From: an uncultured Rikenellaceae bacterium
GTDB lineage: Bacteria > Bacteroidota > Bacteroidia > Bacteroidales > Rikenellaceae
Length of the DNA stretch: 5,274 bases
Assembly: GCA_947074135.1 (NCBI GenBank)
Contig: CAMTOL010000163.1
Location: 1 to 5,274, forward strand
Direction: 5' to 3'
Shown here: positions 1-5,216 of the stretch, one piece after another
Numbering within the stretch: the first letter of the stretch is position 1
How the letters are laid out: every line of letters starts with the position of its first letter
Position numbers and translations under genes: made by a program
Notes under the pieces: model-generated
The model's database searches: none
Told to the model about the DNA's origin: nothing
The model's input: the letters and a program-made list of their open reading frames with translations, nothing else

Positions 1-54
1 ACTACACCACTACCTCACAACAGATGTCGCGAACACGAACGACGTAGAATGTGA
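1..54 (+). CDS. rpsK: 30S ribosomal protein S11 (uS11), 3' end only
   Basis: The window opens inside the last 17 codons of a reading frame ending in TGA at 52-54. The translation is TTPLPHNRCREHERRRM, which matches the family's C-terminal signature (usually close to TPxPHNGCRPPKxRRV). S11 is a 30S platform protein that binds 16S rRNA near the mRNA exit side. Its position directly before rpsD fits the conserved order rpsM-rpsK-rpsD-rpoA-rplQ. Oddities: the usual Gly after PHN is Arg, and the usual Pro-Pro-Lys is Glu-His-Glu, so this tail is less basic than normal. The frame is still open and the final RRR cluster is kept, so I read it as a functional but divergent tail and not as a broken gene. 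The 5' part lies outside the window. Confidence 0.88.
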   Translation, partial: TTPLPHNRCREHERRRM

Positions 55-129
55 TTTAAAAATATAAATATTATATTAAAAGTGTTTGTGTTGATATATA
101 ATAATCATTTTTAGTTTTTAGTTTGTAAT

Positions 130-140
130 TGCTCTTTGAA
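130..140 (+). promoter_or_regulatory. boxA-like motif in the rpsD leader
   Basis: TGCTCTTTGAA sits in the 136-nt AT-rich spacer between rpsK and rpsD. It shares the TGCTCTTT core with the boxA elements (TGCTCTTTAA type) that load NusB/S10 antitermination complexes on rRNA transcripts. The rest of the spacer is low-complexity T/A runs in which I see no clear promoter or hairpin terminator. The match is short, so it could be chance. Confidence 0.3.
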
Positions 141-190
141 AAAGATTTAATGTTTAATTTTTAACTTTTAATTTTTAATATTAAAAAAAA

Positions 191-799
191 ATGGCAAGAT
201 ATATTGGACCAAAAACTAAGATTGCTCGTAACTTTGGTGAGCCAATCTTTGGTCAAGACAAAACTTTAGACAAAAAAAATTACCCTGCTGGTCAACACGG
301 TTTGGCTCGTAGGCGTAAAAAAGTAAGCGAATACGGTATTCAGCTTAAAGAGAAACAAAAAGCAAAAGCAATCTACGGTGTATTGGAAAAACAATTCCGT
401 CGCACATTTGAGGCTGCAGCTCGTATAGGTGGTATCACTGGTACTAACTTGTTGGTACTATTGGAAAGCCGCCTAGATAACATAGTTTATCGTATGGGTA
501 TTGCTCCAACTCGTGCTGCTGCTCGTCAGTTGGTTTCTCACCGTCACATTGTAGTAAATGGTGAAGTATTAAATATTCCATCATACAAAGTGAAAGTGGG
601 CGATACTATTGGTGTTCGTGAAAAATCAAAATCACTTGAAGTTGTTCAATCTTCACTTGCAGGTATTTCGTCATCTCACTTCTCTTGGATTGAGTGGAAC
701 TCTGCAAACCTTGAAGGTAAATTGATTCAAAGCCCTGTTCGTGAGGATATTCCTGAATCGATCAACGAGCAGCTAATTGTCGAGCTTTACTCTAAATAA
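191..799 (+). CDS. rpsD: 30S ribosomal protein S4 (uS4)
   Basis: S4 is a primary 16S rRNA-binding protein that nucleates 30S assembly and helps shape the mRNA entry site. In several bacteria it also represses its own operon. The 202-residue length is normal. The N-terminus [20 protein letters not shown] and the following PAGQHG motif (32-37) are typical. The S4 RNA-binding fold covers about residues 93-147, from [11 protein letters not shown] through [17 protein letters not shown]. There are no cysteines at all, so this is the zinc-free form of S4. The ATG follows an A-run (TTAAAAAAAA) with no Shine-Dalgarno sequence, as expected in Bacteroidota, and a 16-bp perfect palindrome (172-187) ends 3 nt before it. 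It follows rpsK by 136 nt and precedes rpoA by 170 nt, wide gaps for a ribosomal operon. Confidence 0.98.
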   Translation: MARYIGPKTKIARNFGEPIFGQDKTLDKKNYPAGQHGLARRRKKVSEYGIQLKEKQKAKAIYGVLEKQFRRTFEAAARIGGITGTNLLVLLESRLDNIVYRMGIAPTRAAARQLVSHRHIVVNGEVLNIPSYKVKVGDTIGVREKSKSLEVVQSSLAGISSSHFSWIEWNSANLEGKLIQSPVREDIPESINEQLIVELYSK

Positions 800-814
800 T
801 AACTTAGGAGGAAA

Positions 815-918
815 AGTCTGTAAAGTAGTACATTTTTTGCAATACAGAATTGTTAATAATTATAGTAGATTTATTAACTTTGTAGCTAGCATAACTCTAG
901 TGTATTGCTTTACAGATT
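815..918 (+). promoter_or_regulatory. multi-helix inverted-repeat element before rpoA (candidate RNA leader)
   Basis: Four sets of complementary arms nest within the rpsD-rpoA spacer. AGTCTGTAAA (815-824) pairs with 909-918 (10 bp, one G-U). GCAATACA (839-846) pairs perfectly with TGTATTGC (901-908). These two helices share one uninterrupted right-hand strand (901-918) and leave a 14-nt bulge (825-838) on the left. Inside, GTTAATAA (852-859) pairs perfectly with TTATTAAC (871-878) across an 11-nt loop, and CTAG 886-889 can pair with 897-900. There is no U-run after the structure, so it is not an intrinsic terminator. The location between rpsD and rpoA, in read-through transcripts, suggests a binding site for a ribosomal protein such as S4. 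That regulator is inference; the pairing is directly visible. Confidence 0.55.
850..882 (+). promoter_or_regulatory. possible internal promoter for rpoA-rplQ
   Basis: TAACTTTG (875-882) is a perfect match to the Bacteroidota -7 box TAnnTTTG. A TTG lies at 850-852, but the gap is 22 nt, wider than the usual 19-21, and it lacks the preceding T of TTTG. Initiation would fall near 888-892, giving a leader of about 80 nt before rpoA. The box overlaps the right arm of the 852-859/871-878 hairpin, so it may instead be a by-product of that structure. Confidence 0.35.
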
Positions 919-969
919 GAAGCGATAAAATTAAATTAAAATAATACCAATTAACCTTTTATTATAAAG

Positions 970-1962
970 ATGGCTATATTAGCATTTCAAAAGCCTGACA
1001 AGGTAATTATGCTCGAGGGAACAGCGACATTTGGTCGTTTCGAGTTTCGTCCATTAGAACCTGGTTATGGCATCACCATTGGTAACGCGCTTCGCCGTAT
1101 CCTTCTTGGCTCATTAGAGGGTTACGCATTGACCTCTGTTCGTATTGACGGAGTTGACCACGAATTCTCAACTATTGAGGGTGTTATGGAGGAGATGATT
1201 GAAATCATCATGAATCTTAAGCAAGTTCGTTTGGTTCGCACTGTTGAAAGTATTGAAGCTGAGAAAATCAAAGTGAATGTTACGGATATGACCGAACTTA
1301 CAGCGGGTCACCTCTCTCAATTTATGACTGGTTTCAAAGTCTTAAATCCTGAGTTGGTAATTTGCCGTATGGAGAAATCTGTAAAATTCCAAATGGAACT
1401 TTCAATTGCTAAAGGTCGTGGTTATGTTCCTGCAGAGGAAAATCGCCCTTCTGAAGCTCCAATTGGACTCCTTCCGATTGACTCAATTCATACTCCAATT
1501 AAGAATGTTATGTTTTCGACTGAGAACTATCGTGTTGAGCAAAAAACTGACTATGAAAAGTTAGTTTTCGAAATTACAACTGATGGTTCTATTTCGCCAA
1601 AAGACGCTCTTAAAGAGGCAGCTAAAATATTGATTTTCCACTTCCAATTGTTCTCTGATGAGAAAATAACTCCAGAGGCAGAAATTAAAACAGTGACTGA
1701 AGAGTTTGACGAAGATGTACTTCATATGCGTCAGCTTCTAAAGACTCGTTTGACAGAACACGATTTGTCAGTACGTGCGCTTAACTGTCTGAAAGCTGCT
1801 GAGGTTGAGACTCTTGGTGACCTGGTTAAATTCCATCGCTCTGAGCTATTAAAATTCCGTAATTTCGGTAAAAAATCGCTTACTGAGCTTGATGAACTAC
1901 TTGCATCGAAAGATCTTCACTTCGGTATGGATGTTTCGAAATACAAATTGGATAAAGAATAA
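970..1962 (+). CDS. rpoA: DNA-directed RNA polymerase subunit alpha
   Basis: Alpha dimerises to scaffold RNA polymerase assembly, and its C-terminal domain contacts UP elements and activators. The 330-residue length is normal. The N-terminal domain (about 10-232) shows the conserved block [20 protein letters not shown] (31-50), [11 protein letters not shown] (149-159) and the [17 protein letters not shown] stretch (164-180). An acidic linker (about 233-252) leads to the C-terminal helix-hairpin-helix domain (about 253-318). There [10 protein letters not shown] (266-275) places R269 and N272 where E. coli has the DNA-contacting R265 and N268, followed by the FGKKSLTEL motif (299-307). The ATG at 970 matches the family start and follows TTATTATAAAG, with no Shine-Dalgarno sequence. 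rplQ follows after 118 nt. I see nothing broken or unusual in the protein. Confidence 0.98.
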   Translation: MAILAFQKPDKVIMLEGTATFGRFEFRPLEPGYGITIGNALRRILLGSLEGYALTSVRIDGVDHEFSTIEGVMEEMIEIIMNLKQVRLVRTVESIEAEKIKVNVTDMTELTAGHLSQFMTGFKVLNPELVICRMEKSVKFQMELSIAKGRGYVPAEENRPSEAPIGLLPIDSIHTPIKNVMFSTENYRVEQKTDYEKLVFEITTDGSISPKDALKEAAKILIFHFQLFSDEKITPEAEIKTVTEEFDEDVLHMRQLLKTRLTEHDLSVRALNCLKAAEVETLGDLVKFHRSELLKFRNFGKKSLTELDELLASKDLHFGMDVSKYKLDKE

Positions 1963-1988
1963 CTTTTTAGTGTGATAAGTGATTCCTG

Positions 1989-2075
1989 ATTTGTGATCTG
2001 AGGCGTTTATTTCGTTTAAGTCACAAGTCGAGCTGAGAAGCAAAATAATCACAATTCACAAATAACAAATCACAA
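1989..2075 (+). repeat. TCACAA-type repeats with competing pairings before rplQ
   Basis: The 118-nt rpoA-rplQ spacer holds four copies of TCACAA (2021-2026, 2049-2054, 2056-2061, 2070-2075) and an upstream ATTTGTGAT (1989-1997) that is complementary to all of them. The best single hairpin pairs 1989-1997 with GTCACAAGT 2020-2028 (9 bp with two G-U pairs). ATTTGTGA can instead pair perfectly with TCACAAAT 2056-2063, close to the rplQ start. The pairings are mutually exclusive. This may be a leader that switches fold, or simply a degenerate microrepeat of the kind common in AT-rich spacers. Confidence 0.4.
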
Positions 2076-2080
2076 TAAAA

Positions 2081-2572
2081 ATGAGACACGGTAGAACTGT
2101 AAATCACTTGGGACGCACGTCCTCACACCGTAAAGCGATGATGGCTAATATGGCCACTTCGTTGATACTTCACAAACGTATCGAAACAACACTTGCTAAA
2201 GCTAAAGCATTGCGTGGCTATGTTGAACCATTGATTACAAAATGTAAAGATGATTCAACTCACTCACGTCGTGTAGTTTTTTCATACCTTAAACGCAAGG
2301 AGGCAGTTAGCGAACTTTTCCGCGAAATCGCACCTAAAGTAGCTGAACGTCCAGGTGGATACACTCGTATCCTTAAAACTGGCTTCCGTAAAGGTGATGC
2401 TGCTGAGATGTGTATTATCGAGTTGGTTGACTTCTCGGCTTACACTCAAACTAAAGAGGCTGCAGCTAAGAAGAAAACTCGTCGTGCTGGTACTACTAAA
2501 AAAGCTGAGAAACCAGCTGAGGTTGCTCCAGTTGCTGAAGCTCCAGTTGTTGAAGAGGCGCAAGCAGAGTAA
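2081..2572 (+). CDS. rplQ: 50S ribosomal protein L17 (bL17) with long C-terminal tail
   Basis: L17 is a bacteria-specific 50S protein that sits near the peptide exit tunnel. The core (about 1-118) begins [20 protein letters not shown] and contains [20 protein letters not shown] (26-45) and [19 protein letters not shown] (92-110), all family hallmarks. Residues 125-163 are an extra low-complexity tail. It is basic first ([15 protein letters not shown], 130-144), then a Pro/Ala/Val/Glu repeat ending in EEAQAE. Such tails lengthen L17 in many Bacteroidota and are probably disordered. The ATG follows CACAATAAAA with no Shine-Dalgarno sequence. It is the last gene of the cluster, with a strong terminator starting 31 nt after the stop codon. 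Confidence 0.97.
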   Translation: MRHGRTVNHLGRTSSHRKAMMANMATSLILHKRIETTLAKAKALRGYVEPLITKCKDDSTHSRRVVFSYLKRKEAVSELFREIAPKVAERPGGYTRILKTGFRKGDAAEMCIIELVDFSAYTQTKEAAAKKKTRRAGTTKKAEKPAEVAPVAEAPVVEEAQAE

Positions 2573-2602
2573 TTTTAATCTAGCAATAGATTATATTGAT
2601 AG

Positions 2603-2641
2603 AAAACTAGGTAGCATTAAGTTGCTACCTAGTTTTTTTTT
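2603..2641 (+). terminator. intrinsic terminator after rplQ
   Basis: AAAACTAGGTAGCA (2603-2616) pairs perfectly over 14 bp with 2623-2636 across a 6-nt loop, and the strand runs on into nine T residues (2633-2641). It ends the ribosomal/rpoA transcript. Read on the minus strand the hairpin is followed by only four T residues, so it would be a weaker terminator for the converging CDGSH gene, whose stop lies about 50 nt away. Confidence 0.93.
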
Positions 2642-2645
2642 GTTT

Positions 2646-2684
2646 TAATTTGAGTTAGTTCTAATTTGAGTTAGTTATAGTTTG
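2646..2684. repeat. 16-bp-period short tandem repeat
   Basis: TAATTTGAGTTAGTT occurs exactly twice (2646-2660 and 2662-2676) with one base between copies. A third partial copy, TAGTTTG (2678-2684), starts in register. The repeat fills the gap between the rplQ terminator and the end of the converging CDGSH gene. It has no inverted symmetry and no coding role that I can see. Confidence 0.8.
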
Positions 2685-2688
2685 TCGA

Positions 2689-3465
2689 TTACTCTTTCTT
2701 GAGATGATCTCGATAGTGTGCTGGGACGTGAGTGCCATCGCAGAACGGTTTGTTTTCCGACCTTCCACACCTACATAGCGTTACTCTATTTCGGGGTTGA
2801 TATGCTCTCTTTTCGTCGTCAAATATAGGAATTCCGCCCATTATAAATAGTGGTCCACTAGCTCCAACAGCGGGATCTTCTATTAAACCAATTTGTGGTT
2901 TATATTGAGGTTCGTGAACTGAACCGGCCTCTCCTATGCCATATTCATCGTTGCTCCACGCTTTTAAACGCCCTGCAGGGCAAGACGAAGCTGTTCTAAT
3001 TGCTAGTGCGGCTTGTTCAGGCTCATCTGAGCGTTCTATTTGAGTCCAAGTGCGCCCTTTAGCATCACAAAATCTTGCAAAAGCGCATAACTCTTCAACG
3101 TCTGTCAATGACACTACTGGACCCTCGTATAGCACGGCGTTGTCTAGCGGATTGTTGTGCGAAGATGTTAATTCGAGATTAACTTCGCCATTTTCGACTG
3201 CCTTTATATGGCTTCCATCGCAGTATGGCGAAGCTTTAGTTAGTCCGCAACGGCAGAGTGCAGTTGGCTCTTTAGGAAGAGCATAGTTTTTTGTCCCTAT
3301 GTCGTAGTTCCACGGATTTCCTTGTGCATCATACTCGATAGTGTAGCAGTTGATGGGAGGTGTGCCATAGACTAGGTATGGACCACTCTTGCTTATTTCG
3401 ATTCTGAACTTTTCAGGATCGATTTTGTGTGTCCCTTTTTCTGGAGTTGGTACCTTTGTTTGCAT
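2689..3465 (-). CDS. multi-domain CDGSH iron-sulfur protein
   Basis: This 258-residue protein carries two complete CDGSH motifs (C-x-C-x2-[ST]-x3-P-x-C-D-G-[ST]-H), each expected to hold a [2Fe-2S] cluster through three Cys and one His. The first ligands are C71, C73, C82 and H86 (CRCGLTKASPYCDGSH). The second are C231, C233, C242 and H246 (CRCGRSENKPFCDGTH), near the C-terminus. Between them, residues about 103-170 hold C127 and C133 (CAFARFC) and C162 in SSCPAGRL, resembling the divergent mono-cluster ferredoxin-like domain often found in these proteins; with three Cys visible, a fourth ligand is unclear. There is no signal peptide or membrane segment, so it is probably a cytoplasmic electron-transfer or cluster-handling protein; the partner is unknown. 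The ATG follows CAACAATACG. It is separated from amt by a terminator, and I see no convincing promoter in the 45 nt after that terminator. Confidence 0.9.
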   Translation of the reverse strand: MQTKVPTPEKGTHKIDPEKFRIEISKSGPYLVYGTPPINCYTIEYDAQGNPWNYDIGTKNYALPKEPTALCRCGLTKASPYCDGSHIKAVENGEVNLELTSSHNNPLDNAVLYEGPVVSLTDVEELCAFARFCDAKGRTWTQIERSDEPEQAALAIRTASSCPAGRLKAWSNDEYGIGEAGSVHEPQYKPQIGLIEDPAVGASGPLFIMGGIPIFDDEKRAYQPRNRVTLCRCGRSENKPFCDGTHVPAHYRDHLKKE

Positions 3466-3510
3466 CGTATTGTTGATTATATGTTTCTAACTATAATGCA
3501 ATTAGCATAC

Positions 3511-3554
3511 CATAAAAAACAAAAGTGCGATTAGAGATTATCTCCAATCGCACT
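3511..3554 (-). terminator. intrinsic terminator after amt
   Basis: Read on the minus strand, AGTGCGATT (3554-3546) pairs perfectly with 3532-3524. Past one mismatch the stem continues with GAGA/TCTC (3544-3541 with 3537-3534) around a 3-nt loop. It is followed by TTTTG and a run of six T residues down to about 3513. It starts about 25 nt after the amt stop codon and uncouples amt from the CDGSH gene downstream. Confidence 0.9.
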
Positions 3555-3579
3555 CTCAAGAGTTTTGTAATATAAATAG

Positions 3580-4917
3580 TTATTTCTTTTCAGAATATTC
3601 GGCTAGTTCTCGCTCTGAGTCCGCAAAGTTGTACTCTTCGTCGTGTTGGCTCTTATCCAATCCAATTGCTTCACTTTTAGCCGAAACACGCATACCAATC
3701 ATCTTGTCGGTTATCCAATAGAGTGCAAAACTTACTACAAAAGTGTAGGCGCAAACTATTAGAACAGCAAGAATATGGACACCAAATACTTGAAAATCGC
3801 CAACTAATAGCCCATGGCAGAAAACACCAGTTAGAACAGTTCCGAAAATACCACCTACGCCGTGAGTAGGGAATACATCGAGTGCATCATCAAGTGAAGT
3901 TCTGTTTTTCCAATAAACTGCAATATTACAAAGCATTGTAGTCATTAGTGCAATCAAGATGCTTTGCCCTACAGTTACAAATCCAGCGCAAGGTGTAATA
4001 GCTACAAGCCCTACAACAGCTCCAATTGCAGCGCCCATTGCCGATGGTTTACGTCCACGCAAGCAGTCAAAGAATATCCAAGTCATCATTGCAGTTGCAC
4101 CTGCTGTGTTGGTGTTCAAGAAGGCTTTTATCGCAATTGAATCTGCCGCAAGCGAGGATCCTGCATTAAATCCAAACCAACCTAACCAAAGCATTGCAGC
4201 TCCGAGAATTACGTAAGGTATGTTGGCTGGTTGTGATGGTTTTGTAGCATTTCGTCTGCCAAGATATATTGCTCCTGCGAGTGCGGCAATACCCGATGAC
4301 GCGTGAACTACGATACCACCTGCAAAGTCAATAACACCCATTGTGCGAAGGAAACCATCAGGATGCCAAGTCCAGTGGGCTAGCGGACAGTAGATAAATA
4401 TGCAGAAAAGAATCATAAAAACGATATAAGCTGAAAATCGTACTCGTTCGGCAAATGAACCTGTGATGAGCGATGGCGTAATCATTGCAAACTTCATTTG
4501 AAATAGAGCAAAGAGTGCAAGAGGTATTGTTGGAGCTAAAAACTCATCAACCTTTGCCCCTACATTGTCAAACATAAAGAAAGTTGCAGGATTGCCTACA
4601 AAACCCCCTATGTCCTCGCCAAAAGCAAGACTAAAACCAACTACTACCCACAGAACTCCTATTAGCCCCATTGCGATAAAACTCTGTAGAATAGTCGAAA
4701 TTACATTCTTCTTGCCTACCATACCACCGTAGAAAAATGATAGACCAGGAGTCATCATCAGTACAAAAATAGTGGCGGTAATCATCCATGCTACATTTGC
4801 AGCATCGAAATGTTCGTCAGGCTCCCAAAGCCCTTCTACCTCTGGCATAAAAGCACCAATAAGGCTAATTGCAACCATTGCGGTCATCAAGATAATCCAA
4901 CGTTTTTTTAGCTTCAT
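3580..4917 (-). CDS. amt: Amt-family ammonium transporter
   Basis: This inner-membrane channel takes up ammonium as a trimer. The 445-residue protein starts with a positively charged, hydrophobic signal-like segment (KLKKRWIILMTAMVAISLIGAF), as in E. coli AmtB, followed by about 11 membrane segments. The key pore residues are present by alignment with E. coli AmtB: F143 and F250 (Phe gate), W184 and S254 (outer recruitment site), D197 in DFAGGIVVH, and the twin histidines H205 and H352 (DVFPTHGVGG). LITGSFAERVRFSA (150-163) and GWFGFNAGSS (246-255) are signature motifs. The cytoplasmic tail keeps the regulatory GMRVSxxxExxGLD pattern (408-421), but the following HGE-type triplet reads HDE (425-427). 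No PII (glnK/glnB) gene lies next to it inside the window. The ATG follows a purine-rich AAAGAAAAAG and a long structured leader with its own terminator. Confidence 0.97.
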   Translation of the reverse strand: MKLKKRWIILMTAMVAISLIGAFMPEVEGLWEPDEHFDAANVAWMITATIFVLMMTPGLSFFYGGMVGKKNVISTILQSFIAMGLIGVLWVVVGFSLAFGEDIGGFVGNPATFFMFDNVGAKVDEFLAPTIPLALFALFQMKFAMITPSLITGSFAERVRFSAYIVFMILFCIFIYCPLAHWTWHPDGFLRTMGVIDFAGGIVVHASSGIAALAGAIYLGRRNATKPSQPANIPYVILGAAMLWLGWFGFNAGSSLAADSIAIKAFLNTNTAGATAMMTWIFFDCLRGRKPSAMGAAIGAVVGLVAITPCAGFVTVGQSILIALMTTMLCNIAVYWKNRTSLDDALDVFPTHGVGGIFGTVLTGVFCHGLLVGDFQVFGVHILAVLIVCAYTFVVSFALYWITDKMIGMRVSAKSEAIGLDKSQHDEEYNFADSERELAEYSEKK

Positions 4918-4950
4918 CTTTTTCTTTTGTTTTGTGAGTTAATAATTATA

Positions 4951-4982
4951 TAAAAAAAGAGCTCGAAAAAATCGAACTCTTT
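4951..4982 (-). terminator. intrinsic terminator inside the amt leader (candidate attenuator)
   Basis: On the minus strand AAAGAG (4982-4977) pairs with CTCTTT (4961-4956). After one mismatch TCGA (4975-4972) pairs with TCGA (4966-4963) around a 5-nt T-rich loop, and the stem runs into seven T residues (4958-4952). The hairpin ends about 34 nt before the amt start codon, too close for another full promoter to fit in between without overlapping it. It would therefore stop transcripts from the upstream promoter before they reach amt. On the plus strand it has no T-run. It could also be the end of an independent small RNA. Confidence 0.7.
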
Positions 4983-4984
4983 GA

Positions 4985-5029
4985 TTATCTATTTTGCCGT
5001 TCTTGTAGAACAGTAACGTGCAGTCGCAT
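4985..5029 (-). CDS. possible 14-codon leader peptide upstream of amt
   Basis: The only ATG on the minus strand between the predicted transcription start and the amt start opens a frame encoding MRLHVTVLQERQNR, ending with TAA at 4987-4985. The stop codon lies 2 nt before the terminator stem, and codons 6-11 cover the 7-bp hairpin at 5013-4997. Four of the last six residues are Gln, Glu, Gln and Asn, amino acids close to nitrogen assimilation, with Arg as the other two. A ribosome at the stop would physically cover the terminator's left arm. Frames this short arise easily by chance and there is no ribosome-binding site to support translation, so this is a weak call based on position. Confidence 0.25.
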   Translation of the reverse strand: MRLHVTVLQERQNR

Positions 5030-5142
5030 TTAATGTAGTGGTATGATGAATATAGTCGTAATGTTTGTTATAGTTAGTGTGAAATGATAAAACAGAGTCA
5101 ATTCTATGCCAAATTTTGGATAATTGGTCTTCGTGATGTGTT

Positions 5143-5154
5143 ATTTGCGCAAAT
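5143..5154. promoter_or_regulatory. perfect palindrome ATTTGCGCAAAT, possible operator
   Basis: This 12-bp perfect palindrome lies about 30 bp downstream of the predicted amt transcription start. It joins the same two hexamers (ATTTGC and GCAAAT) that flank the promoter spacer at 5197-5217. It may be a repressor site, or part of the leader RNA fold. Confidence 0.35.
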
Positions 5155-5185
5155 TTCAGCTCTGTTTTTGTTGGGTTTTGTGCGT

Positions 5186-5216
5186 CAAAGGTAGTAATTT
5201 GCGACTAATTAGCAAA
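5186..5216 (-). promoter_or_regulatory. Bacteroidota-type promoter for the amt transcript
   Basis: On the minus strand TTTG (5216-5213), exactly 19 nt, then TACCTTTG (5193-5186) reproduce the established Bacteroidota housekeeping pattern TTTG-N19-TAnnTTTG with no mismatch. Transcription would start near 5178-5182 and run toward amt. This is the best promoter match I found in the window. Confidence 0.75.

Larger units (their letters stand above)
4918..5180 (-). promoter_or_regulatory. long structured leader of amt
   Basis: If transcription starts just after the promoter box at 5193-5186, the amt mRNA has about 260 nt before its ATG. On the minus strand this RNA contains, in order: AAAACAGAG (5168-5160), complementary to CTCTGTTTT (5097-5089), closing a large loop; a 7-bp hairpin with ACA loop (5013-5007 with 5003-4997, one G-U); and a terminator hairpin at 4982-4951. 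The last 34 nt before amt are A-rich and look unstructured. I do not recognise a known riboswitch. No gene other than a 14-codon frame is seen here. Confidence 0.5.

Noticed and set aside
91..119. Possible promoter before rpsD (TTG 91-93, TAGTTTTT 112-119)
   Set aside because: The -7 box misses the final G and the spacing is 18 nt; in a region this T-rich such a match is expected by chance.
815..918. The rpsD-rpoA structure as an intrinsic terminator
   Set aside because: No T-run follows the right arm, and rpoA and rplQ continue in the same direction.
2282..2648. Open frames on both strands overlapping rplQ (minus 2282-2563, plus 2355-2648)
   Set aside because: Both lie inside or across the L17 gene in other frames and have low-complexity Leu/Ser-rich translations typical of shadows of its Lys/Ala/Glu tail.
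3050..3286. Plus-strand frame opposite the CDGSH gene
   Set aside because: It is antisense to the CDGSH coding region, covers its first motif and has no family resemblance.
3466..3510. TATAAT-like box before the CDGSH gene on the minus strand (3481-3476)
   Set aside because: It does not match TAnnTTTG and has a poorly spaced TTG; an ordinary AT-rich stretch explains it.
3959..4216. Plus-strand frame opposite amt
   Set aside because: It is the antisense of conserved Amt membrane segments, with no recognisable domain.
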